The notes: generated by a model from the sequence alone, not told the origin. DNA of 64,000 nt from Pelagimonas sp050633425 (GCF_050633425.1 NZ_JBOEGM010000002.1:211107-275106); one strand, 5' to 3'; shown: positions 16,680 to 25,823, numbered from the stretch's first letter. Program-made: numbers and translations.

Positions 16680-17944
16680 CCCTACTTGCAGAACTTTTAT
16701 CAACAGTGTTTGAGCGGCGTTATCGCGGCCAAGCCACGCGGGCGACGGATGGTCGCCCGCTTACGGAACTCGCTGCGGCTCTTGTTGGATCGGCGGGCGA
16801 GACATCAGGCTTGGCGCTGGCGGGTGAAATCCTGTCGCGCTTTGCCGACATGGATGATGACGAAAAGCTGGCCTTCTTTCGCAACATCGCCACGACGATG
16901 AATATTGATCCGGTGGCGGTGCGCACAACTTTGGATGCCTATGAGCACACGCCGTCCAAGGCGAGTTACCGGGCGTTTGCCGAAGCCGCAGAGCCCGCGC
17001 GACAAGAGTTTGTTCGGCGCTTGAACAGCGTGCAGGGGGCGACGGGGGCGTTGGTTCAGATGCGTGCAGATTTGCTGCGCTTGGGCCGCAAAGAACCCGA
17101 GTTGCAGGCGCTGGATCTCGATTTCCGTCACTTGTTTGCCTCGTGGTTCAACCGAGGTTTTTTGGTGTTGCGACCGATCAACTGGGAAAGCCCGGCGCAT
17201 ATTCTTGACAAGATCATTGCCTATGAGGCCGTGCATGCCATCGACAGTTGGGAAGATCTGCGCCGCAGATTGCAACCCACCGATCGGCGCTGTTTTGCGT
17301 TTTTTCATCCCTCGATGCCCGATGAGCCGCTCATCTTTGTTGAGGTGGCGCTGACCAAAGGCATTCCGGGGTCGATCCAAACTCTGCTGGCCGAAGACCG
17401 GGAAGCGGTGCCGTCTGAGGATGCGGATACGGCAACGTTCTATTCCATTTCCAACTGTCAGGCGGGATTGGCCAGCATTTCCTTTGGCAATTCCCTGATC
17501 AAGCAAGTGGCGGCTGATCTGGCGGCTGAATTGTCGGGATTAAAGACCTTTGTCACCCTGTCACCGATCCCCGGCTTGACCAAATGGCTCAAGACGTCTG
17601 AGGTGGAGTGGTTGAGCGATGACGCCGAAACGATGTCCGACAAGACGCGGGCGCTGGCTGCCTTTTATTTGTTGAATGCCAAGTCCCGCGGCGGGTTGCC
17701 GTATGATCCGGTGGCCCGGTTCCACCTCGGCAATGGCGCCGTTGTCCATGCTGTTCATTCCGACGCCGACGTCTCTGAGAAGGGGCGCGCGCAATCGGGG
17801 GGCGCAATGGTAAATTATCTCTATGACCTCTCAAAGATTTCTCAAAACCACGAGAACTTTGTAACAACACGCGACGTCGTTGCCTCGGCTGACGTCAAAG
17901 CATTGGCAGACACCGTCACGCTGCCAACGACCGAAGAAAGGTAA
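16676..17944 (+). CDS. matA: Malonyl-CoA decarboxylase
   Basis: MatA converts malonyl-CoA to acetyl-CoA and CO2, the last step of malonate use in this operon. The 422-residue protein has an N-terminal helical domain (residues 1-140). The acetyltransferase-like catalytic domain includes FFHPSMPDEPLIFVEVAL, FYSISNCQAGLASISFGNS and TLSPIPGLTKW, with the histidine-bearing DPVARFHLGNGA near the end, all typical of the family. The frame is open to 16592 inside dctM. A TTG at 16676 with GGGAG seven bases upstream, overlapping the dctM stop as TTGA, is the better start. matB begins four bases after its stop. Confidence 0.93.
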   Translation: MTLLAELLSTVFERRYRGQATRATDGRPLTELAAALVGSAGETSGLALAGEILSRFADMDDDEKLAFFRNIATTMNIDPVAVRTTLDAYEHTPSKASYRAFAEAAEPARQEFVRRLNSVQGATGALVQMRADLLRLGRKEPELQALDLDFRHLFASWFNRGFLVLRPINWESPAHILDKIIAYEAVHAIDSWEDLRRRLQPTDRRCFAFFHPSMPDEPLIFVEVALTKGIPGSIQTLLAEDREAVPSEDADTATFYSISNCQAGLASISFGNSLIKQVAADLAAELSGLKTFVTLSPIPGLTKWLKTSEVEWLSDDAETMSDKTRALAAFYLLNAKSRGGLPYDPVARFHLGNGAVVHAVHSDADVSEKGRAQSGGAMVNYLYDLSKISQNHENFVTTRDVVASADVKALADTVTLPTTEER

Positions 17945-17948
17945 TCCA

Positions 17949-19463
17949 ATGGCGAATCCTCTTTATGATGGTTTCTTCGGTGTTCATGCCGAAAAAACCA
18001 CGCCGTTTCTGCGTTTGGAGGGCGGGCAGGTTGTCACCCACCAAGACTTCCTGTCCATAAGCGCCCAGATCGCTCATGTTACGGTGCAGATCGGGTTGAA
18101 GCCGGGGGACCGGGTCGCGGTTCAAGTTGAGAAATCCCCAGAAGCCCTGGCGCTTTATGCGGCCTGTGCGCAGGCTGGATTGGTGTTTTTGCCGCTCAAT
18201 ACCGCCTATACTGTTGATGAGCTGAGCTATTTTATCGAGAACAGCGGCGCGTCCCTGATCGTCTGCGGTGGCAAAAGCCAAGAGACGCTGGGCGTGGTTG
18301 CCAAGGAGCTTGGTGCCAAGCTTGAAACGCTCAATGCCGATGGCAGTGGCACCTTGATGGACCAGGCGCAACAGATGCCAACGCGTTTCGAAACCGTCGC
18401 GCGCAGTGGCGATGATCTGGCGGCGTTTTTGTATACCTCGGGGACGACGGGGCGCTCTAAGGGGGCGATGCTGACCCAGGACAACCTGATTTCAAATGCT
18501 CAGACCCTAGTCGAGCATTGGCGGTTTACAGCGGATGATGTGTTGCTGCATGCGCTGCCGATCTTCCACACGCATGGGCTGTTTGTGGCCACGAATGTGA
18601 CACTGGCGGCGGGCGGGAGCATGATTTTCATGCCCAAGTTTGATCAAGACGAGATTATTGCGCGGATGCCTGAGGCAACCACGATGATGGGGGTTCCGAC
18701 CTTTTACACCCGGCTCTTGGACGATGAACGCTTCACCCGTGAACTGACGGCGCATATGCGGCTGTTTGTGTCGGGCTCGGCACCGCTTTTGGCCGAAACG
18801 CATACCCGTTTTGAGGCGCTCACCGGGCACCGTATCCTTGAGCGTTACGGCATGACCGAAACCAATATGAACACCTCAAACCCCTATGATGGTGAGCGTC
18901 GAGCCGGAACAGTGGGTTTCCCACTGCCCGGAGTTGAGCTCAAGATTACCAATCCCGACACGGGTGACACTCTGCCCGATGGCGAGGTGGGGCAGATCGA
19001 GGTGCGCGGTGCGAATGTCTTCAAAGGCTATTGGCAGATGCCGGAAAAAACCGCAGCTGAGCTTCGGGAGAACGGTTTTTTCATTACCGGCGATCTCGGT
19101 CTGATCGACGCGGATGGCTATGTGCAAATTGTCGGGCGCAACAAGGATTTGATCATCTCGGGCGGGTACAACATCTATCCCAAAGAGATCGAGCTGGTGC
19201 TTGATGATCAGCCGGGTGTCCTTGAGAGCGCGGTGATCGGGGTGCCTCATCCCGATTTTGGCGAAACCGTGGTGGGGTTGATTGTCCCCGAGACGGGTGC
19301 CGAGCCAGATGAGGACGGGATGATGGAGGCCGTGCGCAAGTCCTTGGCAAGGTTCAAACATCCCCGCAAACTTGTCATTCTAGACGAGCTTCCGCGCAAC
19401 ACGATGGGCAAGGTGCAAAAGAACATCTTGCGCGACAAATATGAGGGGATGTTTGCGCCCTGA
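17949..19463 (+). CDS. matB: Malonyl-CoA synthetase
   Basis: MatB is an ANL-superfamily ligase that activates malonate with ATP and CoA to malonyl-CoA, the substrate of MatA. The 504 residues match the known MatB length. The P-loop-like motif YTSGTTGRSKGAML is near residue 160, ERYGMTETNMN holds the adenylation motif, and the hinge is GDLGLIDADGYVQIVGR. NTMGKVQKN carries the catalytic lysine. MTETNMNTSNPYDGERRAG is the region that selects malonate in MatB. The start at 17949 is preferred over the upstream in-frame extension because it lies outside matA and gives the family length. Confidence 0.95.
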   Translation: MANPLYDGFFGVHAEKTTPFLRLEGGQVVTHQDFLSISAQIAHVTVQIGLKPGDRVAVQVEKSPEALALYAACAQAGLVFLPLNTAYTVDELSYFIENSGASLIVCGGKSQETLGVVAKELGAKLETLNADGSGTLMDQAQQMPTRFETVARSGDDLAAFLYTSGTTGRSKGAMLTQDNLISNAQTLVEHWRFTADDVLLHALPIFHTHGLFVATNVTLAAGGSMIFMPKFDQDEIIARMPEATTMMGVPTFYTRLLDDERFTRELTAHMRLFVSGSAPLLAETHTRFEALTGHRILERYGMTETNMNTSNPYDGERRAGTVGFPLPGVELKITNPDTGDTLPDGEVGQIEVRGANVFKGYWQMPEKTAAELRENGFFITGDLGLIDADGYVQIVGRNKDLIISGGYNIYPKEIELVLDDQPGVLESAVIGVPHPDFGETVVGLIVPETGAEPDEDGMMEAVRKSLARFKHPRKLVILDELPRNTMGKVQKNILRDKYEGMFAP

Positions 19464-19589
19464 AGCTCCTGAGGATTGGCACCGGTTCCCGGCCCGCCAA
19501 TCGCCCGAACAGTGTGATTTTGGGCGAGGCTGTTAGTTTTACGGCCTCGTAAGCTGCGCAAAATCTGCACATCTTCTATGTGAGTTCTG

Positions 19590-19626
19590 ATCCGCCTCGG
19601 TGTCACAACCGGGGCGGATTTTGTTT
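19590..19626 (+). terminator. Rho-independent terminator of the malonate operon
   Basis: The stem ATCCGCC/GGCGGAT (19590-19596 with 19613-19619), with an inner CGGT/ACCG pairing, is followed by TTTTGTTT. It lies about 130 bases after matB and directly before the creD ribosome binding site. Confidence 0.75.
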
Positions 19627-19639
19627 AAAGGAGAGAGTT

Positions 19640-21082
19640 ATGCTCAAATCCCCAGGTAGGCGGTTTATCGTCGTTGGCATATTGGTTTTGCTGATGTTCA
19701 TTCCGCTGTTCTTTGCCGCAGAAGTCATCAATTCACGCAAATTTTATTCTCAAGACACCATCCGAACGGTTGGTTTGGAATGGGGTGGGCAACAGACGAT
19801 ATCGGGGCCTTTTCTGGTGATCCCGGTGGAGCGCGAGGTGACGACGCTCAAATCGCGGCCCAAGATTGATCCCGAGACGGGCTTGGTGATGACCCATGCC
19901 GAAACCGGTGAGGAGCTCAAAGTTCGGTTTGAGGAAACGGTGATCAAGGCCGGTCCAAGTGTCTATTTGCTGCCATCAAAATTTGAAGCTGATCTGGATA
20001 CGCAAACACAAATGCGCGCGCGCGGCATTTTTCAGGTGCCCGTCTATCAGGCGCAGGTTGATATGGCGTTTGACTTTGATCTGGAGGCGGCCGACCCGCT
20101 GATCGCGGAGAATGAAACGCTCTTGTGGGACAAAGCGCGGATTGAGGTTGAGGTGTCAAACAACAAAGCTTTGCGCGGGGCGGCCGAGATTGCGACCCAA
20201 GGCACCGCGCTGTCTTTGTCGCCGATGTCGGGGCGGCATGGGTTTACCGCTGCAACGGGCGATCCGCGTGGACAGGGGCAATACGATCTGACGCTGGGCT
20301 TGAACGGTGCCCAAAGTCTGATGGTGACGCCCGTGGGGTTGAACAGTCAGGTGACAATGACAAGCGATTGGCCGCACCCGTCCTTTAGCGGGGCGTTTTT
20401 GCCCGATAACCATGAGGTCACCGAGACAGGGTTTCGCGCCACTTGGTCGATACCGCATCTGGCCCGGCCCTTGCCGCAAGCAGGACGTGACGAGGTGGCC
20501 GGATCGGCGCGCAAGGTCAGCGGATTTGGCGTGCGTTTGATTGAGCCGAATGATTTCTACCAAAAGGCCTATCGCGCCGCGAACTATGGTATCTTGTTCA
20601 TTGCATTGACGTTTTTGACGATCCTTTTGATCGAACGTGGCAGCGGCAAACCGGTGCATGCGGTGCAATATATACTGGTTGGGCTAACACAATCGGTGTT
20701 TGTTTTGCTGATGGTCGCCTATGCCGAGCAAATCGGATTTGCCGCAGCCTATGCTTTGTCGGCGGGGGCTGTGATTGCGTTACTGACCGGATTTGGGGCC
20801 TTTGCGTTGAAACTCGGGCGGCGGGCCTTGGTTTTGGGGGCGGTTTTGGTTGTGGTTTACGCGGTGCTGTATCTGATTTTGGACAGTGCGGATTATGCAT
20901 TGCTGGCCGGATCGACATTGGCGTTCTGCGCAATTGCATTGACCATGTTTGCCACCCGAAATGAGGATTGGTTTGGCCCTGAAAAGGAAAAAGGGCCGGG
21001 GATGATGGCGCGGATCTTTGGCACTGCCGCTCCGCGCGTTGCACCCCCTCCGACAAGCCCAAATCCGCCGAAGGAGGGCTAA
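19640..21082 (+). CDS. creD: CreD-like inner membrane protein
   Basis: A 480-residue inner membrane protein of the CreD family, linked in enterobacteria to envelope integrity and colicin tolerance; the biochemical role is unknown. One N-terminal helix (residues 8-30, FIVVGILVLLMFIPLFFAAE) precedes a ~280-residue periplasmic domain with the family pattern NSRKFYSQDTI and GPFLVIPVE. Five or six C-terminal helices follow (RAANYGILFIALTFLTIL onward), then a proline-rich tail. AAAGGAGAG precedes the ATG at 19640. No creB/creC two-component genes lie next to it, so it is regulated differently from the E. coli gene. Confidence 0.88.
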   Translation: MLKSPGRRFIVVGILVLLMFIPLFFAAEVINSRKFYSQDTIRTVGLEWGGQQTISGPFLVIPVEREVTTLKSRPKIDPETGLVMTHAETGEELKVRFEETVIKAGPSVYLLPSKFEADLDTQTQMRARGIFQVPVYQAQVDMAFDFDLEAADPLIAENETLLWDKARIEVEVSNNKALRGAAEIATQGTALSLSPMSGRHGFTAATGDPRGQGQYDLTLGLNGAQSLMVTPVGLNSQVTMTSDWPHPSFSGAFLPDNHEVTETGFRATWSIPHLARPLPQAGRDEVAGSARKVSGFGVRLIEPNDFYQKAYRAANYGILFIALTFLTILLIERGSGKPVHAVQYILVGLTQSVFVLLMVAYAEQIGFAAAYALSAGAVIALLTGFGAFALKLGRRALVLGAVLVVVYAVLYLILDSADYALLAGSTLAFCAIALTMFATRNEDWFGPEKEKGPGMMARIFGTAAPRVAPPPTSPNPPKEG

Positions 21083-21176
21083 GACGGCACAGGGCGGGTA
21101 AACCCCCATAGGTGATTGGGTGCGTTCTTGCTATACTTATAGCGGAGCGCGCCCAACGAGTTATGAGGAAGTTGAG

Positions 21177-21872
21177 ATGGCCAAATCACCAACACCCGCC
21201 AAGCCAGAATCAGTCCCATCGGCCTATCAGCCGTTTTTGGATGGGGATCCGCGCATGCGCAGCCCAACTGGATTGCCGGATTTGCCCGATCTGGATGGGA
21301 TGATGTTTTCCAGAAGCGGAGGACCGGCGCTTGATATCGAATTGGGGGCAGAGGGAGGGGCCGCGGCCGAACAGCACCCTGCTGATCCCAAGACCCTGAA
21401 CCGCCATTTGATCAACTGCACCGCCTACACCCGCGATGTCGAAGGCAAGGTGAATTTCTTTTCCTCTTTGTTCAAAGCCGAAGCCAAAGGCAAACAGGTG
21501 GGGGTGGTTCAAGAGGCCAAAGCCTTTTTCGTCAAGCGCGAGAATGGGGTGGATATTGAGTGGGGTGTCGCGGTGCGCTTGCAGGTGGATGCGTCAGAGT
21601 TCAGCGCCGAAACCCATGTGTCGATCCCCAATATCGCCGCCGAAGCGCAACTTGGCATGAGCCAGGCGCAGATGGAGATAAGCGTGCGCGGGTTTTCAGG
21701 ATTTCTGGGGGATTTGTTGCCAGCACCGGATACGGTCAACCTGACCAGCTATGCAGCCTATATGGAGGCGTTTCAAAAGATCCAGAAACACGTGTTTTCA
21801 GAGGATAACGCCGATTATCTGATGCCGGTGGTCCTAGGCAAACACCAACCGCCGGATCAGGTGATTTCCTAG
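21177..21872 (+). CDS. Conserved hypothetical protein
   Basis: A 231-residue soluble protein with no signal peptide or membrane helix; I do not recognise the family. A proline-rich, probably disordered N-terminus (residues 1-75) precedes a domain with CTAYTRDVEGKVNFFSSLFK and VDIEWGVAVRLQVDA. The C-terminus contains LTSYAAYMEAFQKIQKHVFS. GAGGAAG precedes the ATG at 21177. A candidate -10 (TATACT, 21132-21137) lies upstream, so it is probably transcribed alone. It converges with the DUF4399 gene, with a hairpin between them. Confidence 0.75.
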   Translation: MAKSPTPAKPESVPSAYQPFLDGDPRMRSPTGLPDLPDLDGMMFSRSGGPALDIELGAEGGAAAEQHPADPKTLNRHLINCTAYTRDVEGKVNFFSSLFKAEAKGKQVGVVQEAKAFFVKRENGVDIEWGVAVRLQVDASEFSAETHVSIPNIAAEAQLGMSQAQMEISVRGFSGFLGDLLPAPDTVNLTSYAAYMEAFQKIQKHVFSEDNADYLMPVVLGKHQPPDQVIS

Positions 21873-21881
21873 CAGACAAGA

Positions 21882-21909
21882 GCAGGCCCCGGCGCACACC
21901 GGAGCCTGC
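21882..21909. terminator. Bidirectional hairpin between convergent genes
   Basis: GCAGGC pairs with GCCTGC and, after one mismatch, CCGG pairs with CCGG around a 6-base loop. It lies 10 bases after one stop codon and 13 bases before the other. Confidence 0.65.
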
Positions 21910-21921
21910 ACGGTTATGTGG

Positions 21922-22380
21922 TTATTCGACGGTGATGGTGATCACGTCCGAGGCAACCGGCACGGAATGGGGCACATGTCCGGCGTCGCCCATCACCAGT
22001 TGGAGCGTGTGTTTGCCCGGCGCAAGGTCAAGCGTGACCTGCGTTTGTCCGCCCCCAAAATGTCGGTGATTTTCATCCGAGGGCAGGCCCATCATCATTT
22101 CCTCTTTGCCATCTTCCCCCATGCCCAGCGGCGGGCGGTCAATCAGCAGATGATGGTGCCCGGTTGCTTCTTTTTCGACACCAGCTGGGGCGACGCCCAT
22201 GCCAGACAGGCCAAAGATGACGGTCACAGGGCTAGACACCGTATCGCCATCGGCAACATTGGCAAAGTAGACCATAGCCCCTTCAGGGGCCGGTGTTTCA
22301 CCGCCTTCGGCCAAAACCGGCGCAGCGAGGGTCATAGAAAGAGACATGGAAACGATGGTCAGCGCAGTACGAAATAACAT
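21922..22380 (-). CDS. DUF4399 domain-containing exported protein
   Basis: A 152-residue periplasmic protein with a signal peptide (residues 1-24, ending VLAEGG). The domain is histidine- and methionine-rich: GHHHLLIDRPPLGMG, EEMMMGLPSDENHRHFGGGQTQ and LQLVMGDAGHVPH match DUF4399. The pattern of His and Met residues suggests metal binding, but this is not established for the family. AAGGAAG precedes the ATG at 22380; the longer frame upstream overlaps nothing needed. It is divergent from the AEC transporter. Confidence 0.85.
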   Translation of the reverse strand: MLFRTALTIVSMSLSMTLAAPVLAEGGETPAPEGAMVYFANVADGDTVSSPVTVIFGLSGMGVAPAGVEKEATGHHHLLIDRPPLGMGEDGKEEMMMGLPSDENHRHFGGGQTQVTLDLAPGKHTLQLVMGDAGHVPHSVPVASDVITITVE

Positions 22381-22550
22381 GATGTGCTTCCTTTGAGATG
22401 TGTTTAATAAGATGAGCCCAGCATGCGCTTTTGTTTCCCCGAGCGTCAACGTCCAAGGTGGATGGTATTCGCGTCGGCGCATTTGGATGTGGCCTTGTAT
22501 GTGTTTGGGCTTTGGTGTTTGCAGGTCGGGTGATCCGAGCGGAGGGGCCG

Positions 22551-23462
22551 ATGATCTTTGCCACGATTTTGCAGGGGCTGTTGCCGTCATTTTTGATGGT
22601 GATCTTGGGCGGTGCCGTGCGCAAACGCCTGAGCGAGAACGCGTGGCAAGGGCTGGATCGGCTCAACTTTGAGATTCTGTTTCCGGCGCTGATCTTTGTG
22701 GCCGCATCAGGGCGAGAGATTGCCATAAGCGATGTGGTGCGGATCGCCCCGGCGGTTTGGGCGATTTTGGGCATCGGTTTGGTGCTGGGCTATGGCGCGC
22801 GGCACTATGGGCCCGAGCGGTTTTTGGATTTCGCCGGCGGTTGGCAAACGGCGTGGCGGTTCAACACTGCGATGGGATTTATCGCCGTGGCGGTGTTGCC
22901 CGGCGCGGATTTTGGGATTTTGGCAGTGGCCGTGGGCATGGCGATCCCCATGGCAAACCTTTTGGCGGTGACGGCCCTGTCGCGGGGCGGCAGTTTGGGG
23001 ATTTTGGCAACGCTCAAGCGGATCGCGTTGAACCCGTTTTTGCTAGCCTCGGTGTCTGGGGTCTTGGTGGGGTTGTCGGGGTGGAAAATCCCCGCACCAA
23101 TATTGGCCCCGGTCGAGATGCTGTCGGCGGCGGCGATCCCGGTGGCCTTGATTTCCATCGGCGCGACAATGGATTGGAAGGCGCTGGCCCGGCTAAACCG
23201 GTTCAGCGCGATTCTATGCGGTGTGAAATTGATGGCCTTGCCGGCGGTGACATTTGCAGTCTGTATGATGTTGTCGGTTGAGAGCGGTTTGATGGGGGTG
23301 CTGGTGGTGTTTGCGGCGCTGCCTACGGCTTCGGCGGCGCATGTGTTGGCATCGGGCTTTGGCGCGGATCGCCGCTTGGTGGCGACATTGATCGCGCAAT
23401 CAACCTTGCTTTCGGCGCTGACACTGCCACTGTGGATTGCGGTTGTGATGCTTGCGGGGTGA
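22551..23462 (+). CDS. AEC family transporter (auxin efflux carrier superfamily)
   Basis: A 303-residue permease with about ten helices in two inverted halves, opening MIFATILQGLLPSFLMVILGGA. Conserved family features include FNTAMGFIAVAVLPG and ASGFGADRRLVATLIAQSTLLS near the end. Bacterial members move small organic acids such as malate or malonate, but the substrate is unknown here. GGAGGGG stands before the ATG at 22551. The next gene starts within five bases of its stop and may be co-transcribed. Confidence 0.9.
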   Translation: MIFATILQGLLPSFLMVILGGAVRKRLSENAWQGLDRLNFEILFPALIFVAASGREIAISDVVRIAPAVWAILGIGLVLGYGARHYGPERFLDFAGGWQTAWRFNTAMGFIAVAVLPGADFGILAVAVGMAIPMANLLAVTALSRGGSLGILATLKRIALNPFLLASVSGVLVGLSGWKIPAPILAPVEMLSAAAIPVALISIGATMDWKALARLNRFSAILCGVKLMALPAVTFAVCMMLSVESGLMGVLVVFAALPTASAAHVLASGFGADRRLVATLIAQSTLLSALTLPLWIAVVMLAG

Positions 23463-23466
23463 GGTC

Positions 23467-23997
23467 GTGCGCGGTGTGTTTCAGGCAGTGTTGTTTTGGT
23501 GTGGCGCAGCGGTTGCGGGGTCCGACAACCGGATGGAGCGGCTGCAAAATGGTCAGGCGCTGGACTGGATCGAGGCAACCGGCCATTGGGACGTGACCTT
23601 TTCGGATCGTCAAATGGTGATGATCTGCAAGACATGCGAGGGGCAGGTTGAGGTCACTCTGGACGTCGTTCCCCGTGAATTGGCAACCACCCGAAGCCAA
23701 TGGAAGAGCAAGTATTTCACGGAGCGGTTGTTGTTTTGCGCCTTGCTTGCTCAGAATGGGGGGCGATGTTTGGGGACAGATCCTGTGAGTTTTCGAGGTG
23801 TGGCCTTGCAAGGGTTTCGGTCTGACCACCTTGAGAATGGGGTGAGAAGCGTTGAGATCGTTTTATACAATCGGCACTTGTCCTATGGTGTTGAGGTGCT
23901 GAAAACACAGATCGCGATGCATGAAGGCCAAATGGTGCCGCAAGGCACTGTTGGCTTGATGTATTCGGCCATGGCCCAATTGACCCACTTTTGGTGA
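23467..23997 (+). CDS. Hypothetical exported protein
   Basis: A 176-residue protein with no family recognised. A short hydrophobic N-terminus (VRGVFQAVLFWCGAAVAG) looks like a signal peptide. The remainder has a CKTCEG pair, two further cysteines near residues 93-101 and a C-terminal amphipathic stretch. The GTG at 23467, after GAGG, is chosen; a TTG at 23452 would overlap the transporter gene. It follows the AEC gene by four bases, so they are probably in one operon. Confidence 0.65.
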   Translation: MRGVFQAVLFWCGAAVAGSDNRMERLQNGQALDWIEATGHWDVTFSDRQMVMICKTCEGQVEVTLDVVPRELATTRSQWKSKYFTERLLFCALLAQNGGRCLGTDPVSFRGVALQGFRSDHLENGVRSVEIVLYNRHLSYGVEVLKTQIAMHEGQMVPQGTVGLMYSAMAQLTHFW

Positions 23998-24020
23998 AAT
24001 CATGAAGCATCTAAGGTCGG

Positions 24021-24173
24021 GTGGATGGCTCCTTCTTTTTGTTCTTTGTCGCCCTCCCGTTGGCGATCCTTGTGTTTGATCCAGAGCAGCAAACACAGGA
24101 AAACATCTCCCGAGCGATGCTCTACTACTCTTTTGTAGTTGGTTTTTTTATCTGGGCTTGGTGTAAACGCTAG
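24021..24173 (+). CDS. Small two-helix membrane protein (50 residues)
   Basis: A short frame opens at GTG 24021, four bases after AAGG, and ends at TAG 24171-24173. It encodes two hydrophobic stretches (FFLFFVALPLAILVF and MLYYSFVVGFFIWAW) joined by a polar linker rich in Q and E. The tail is positively charged (CKR). An upstream in-frame stop (24012-24014) leaves this as the only start. The pattern is what a real small inner-membrane protein shows and not random sequence, but no homologue was identified. It sits 23 bases after the preceding gene's stop. Confidence 0.5.
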   Translation: MDGSFFLFFVALPLAILVFDPEQQTQENISRAMLYYSFVVGFFIWAWCKR

Positions 24174-24175
24174 GG

Positions 24176-24712
24176 CTATGGGCGCTTGCGCCGGTAGTGG
24201 CGTTTGACCATTTGCGTCAGAAGGGTTTCGACGCCGATCAGTTCGAAATCCAACTCCCTCTCCAACATGTCAAACAGGCGGGTGCCGCCGCCGAGCAGGA
24301 CCGGGACTTCGGTGAGGATCATGTCATCGATCAGATCGGCATCCAGAAAGCGGCGGATCGTGGCACCGCCATCTATATAGAGCCGCGAGTGACCAAGGGC
24401 GTTGGCTTGGGCAATGATTTCCGATGGGGTGCCTTGGGTCAGTGTGACGTGATCAGCAAAGGGGGCGGGCACCGAAGTCAGGGTGGTGCTTAGGATGAAC
24501 CCCGGTTTGGGATAGGGCCAACCGATGCCAAAGCCCTGAACGGCCTCAAAGGTGGTGCGCCCCATGATTATGGCATCAATTCCGGCTATGAAATCGGCAA
24601 ACCCCATGTCGTCGCCATCGGGATTGGGCACTTGGGACAGCCACTCCAAGCCGCCATTGCGATCAGAGATATAGCCATCAAGGCTTGTGGCGATATAGAC
24701 GGTGTTGGGCAT
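24176..24712 (-). CDS. Dihydrofolate-reductase-like (RibD C-terminal) family protein
   Basis: A 178-residue NADPH-binding reductase of the RibD C-terminal/YyaP family. It begins PNTVYIATSLDGYISD, followed by IIMGRTTFEAVQGFG, GHSRLYIDGGATIRRFL and VPVLLGGGTRLFD, the family blocks. The substrate is not known; these proteins are usually not the essential folate enzyme. MATHMPN at 24724 is an alternative start. It is divergent from a LysR regulator 184 bases away, which may control it. Confidence 0.88.
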   Translation of the reverse strand: MPNTVYIATSLDGYISDRNGGLEWLSQVPNPDGDDMGFADFIAGIDAIIMGRTTFEAVQGFGIGWPYPKPGFILSTTLTSVPAPFADHVTLTQGTPSEIIAQANALGHSRLYIDGGATIRRFLDADLIDDMILTEVPVLLGGGTRLFDMLERELDFELIGVETLLTQMVKRHYRRKRP

Positions 24713-24895
24713 GTGCGTCGCCATTTTTAGAACCGGTGTGGCGGCACCAGATATTGTTCGTGCGCCCTGTGCAACTTGTTTCCATGCTGCGAACACTGAT
24801 CAACAAAACCCCGATATTGTCGCGGCACTGCCCCAGTCCTGCCCGATTGTCCCGGCAAAACTCATCACAAGAATTAGATGAAGAGGGACCCGAGC

Positions 24896-25801
24896 ATGGA
24901 TCGCCTGACGGAAATGGAAGCGTTCGCCACTGTGGTGGACCAAGGTGGCTTTACCGACGCTGCCAAGAAGATGGGGATTTCAAAATCCGCCGTCTCAAAG
25001 CATGTGTCATCGCTGGAAGCGCGCCTTGGGGCACGGTTGCTGAACCGCACCACACGTCGGGTCAGTCCGACTGAGATTGGCTTGGCCTATTATGACCGCG
25101 CCCGCCGGGTTTTGAATGATGCGGGTGAGGCGGATGCCTTGGTCACATCCATGCAAAGCGCGCCGTCGGGGTTGTTGCGGATTTCGGTTGCAACAGATTT
25201 TGGTGTGAACCATCTGAGCCCGCAACTTGGTGATTTTCTGGCTGAATTCCCGGATATTACGGTGAATATGGTGTTGAACAACCGCTATGTTGAGCTGATT
25301 TCCGAAGGGTTTGATATGGCGATCCGGATTGGGGAGCTGGAAGATAGCACCCTGCGGGCCCGCAAGCTGACAGAGACCTCCAAGCGAATGATTGCGTCGC
25401 CCGCCTATTTTGAGAAATACGGACGCCCGCAGCGGATTGATGATCTGAATGAGCATAAGCTGTTGCACTATTCAAACCAGTCATCGGGCAATGTTTGGAA
25501 GCTGACTGCACCATCGGGTGAGAAGCGCCAGGTGCGCACTGCAGGATGGTTGACGGTGAATGATGGGCAATCTTTGCTGAACGCCTGTGTGGCCGGGCTT
25601 GGGATCGCATACCTGCCGTCATACCTGTATCATGAAGCGATGGAAGCCGGTCTGGTCGAGGATGCCATGCCTGACTTGCCGCAAGAGACCCAAGGCATTT
25701 ACGCGGTTTATCCGCCAGGCCGGTTCACACAGCCCAAAGTGCGCGCGTTCATTGATTACCTGGTGCATGCCTTTGCGGACAAAGGCCCTGTGACCTGGTA
25801 A
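24896..25801 (+). CDS. LysR-family transcriptional regulator
   Basis: The 301-residue regulator has an N-terminal winged helix (residues 1-60, FTDAAKKMGISKSAVSKHVSSLEARLGARLL) and a substrate-binding domain typical of the CrgA/AaeR-type branch (SGLLRISVATDFG). AAGAGGG precedes the ATG at 24896; a start at 24878 is also possible. It is divergent from the DHFR-like gene, the usual LysR target arrangement. A classic terminator follows. Confidence 0.93.
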   Translation: MDRLTEMEAFATVVDQGGFTDAAKKMGISKSAVSKHVSSLEARLGARLLNRTTRRVSPTEIGLAYYDRARRVLNDAGEADALVTSMQSAPSGLLRISVATDFGVNHLSPQLGDFLAEFPDITVNMVLNNRYVELISEGFDMAIRIGELEDSTLRARKLTETSKRMIASPAYFEKYGRPQRIDDLNEHKLLHYSNQSSGNVWKLTAPSGEKRQVRTAGWLTVNDGQSLLNACVAGLGIAYLPSYLYHEAMEAGLVEDAMPDLPQETQGIYAVYPPGRFTQPKVRAFIDYLVHAFADKGPVTW

Positions 25802-25823
25802 ACCCACAGCGATTGATTGTCTT

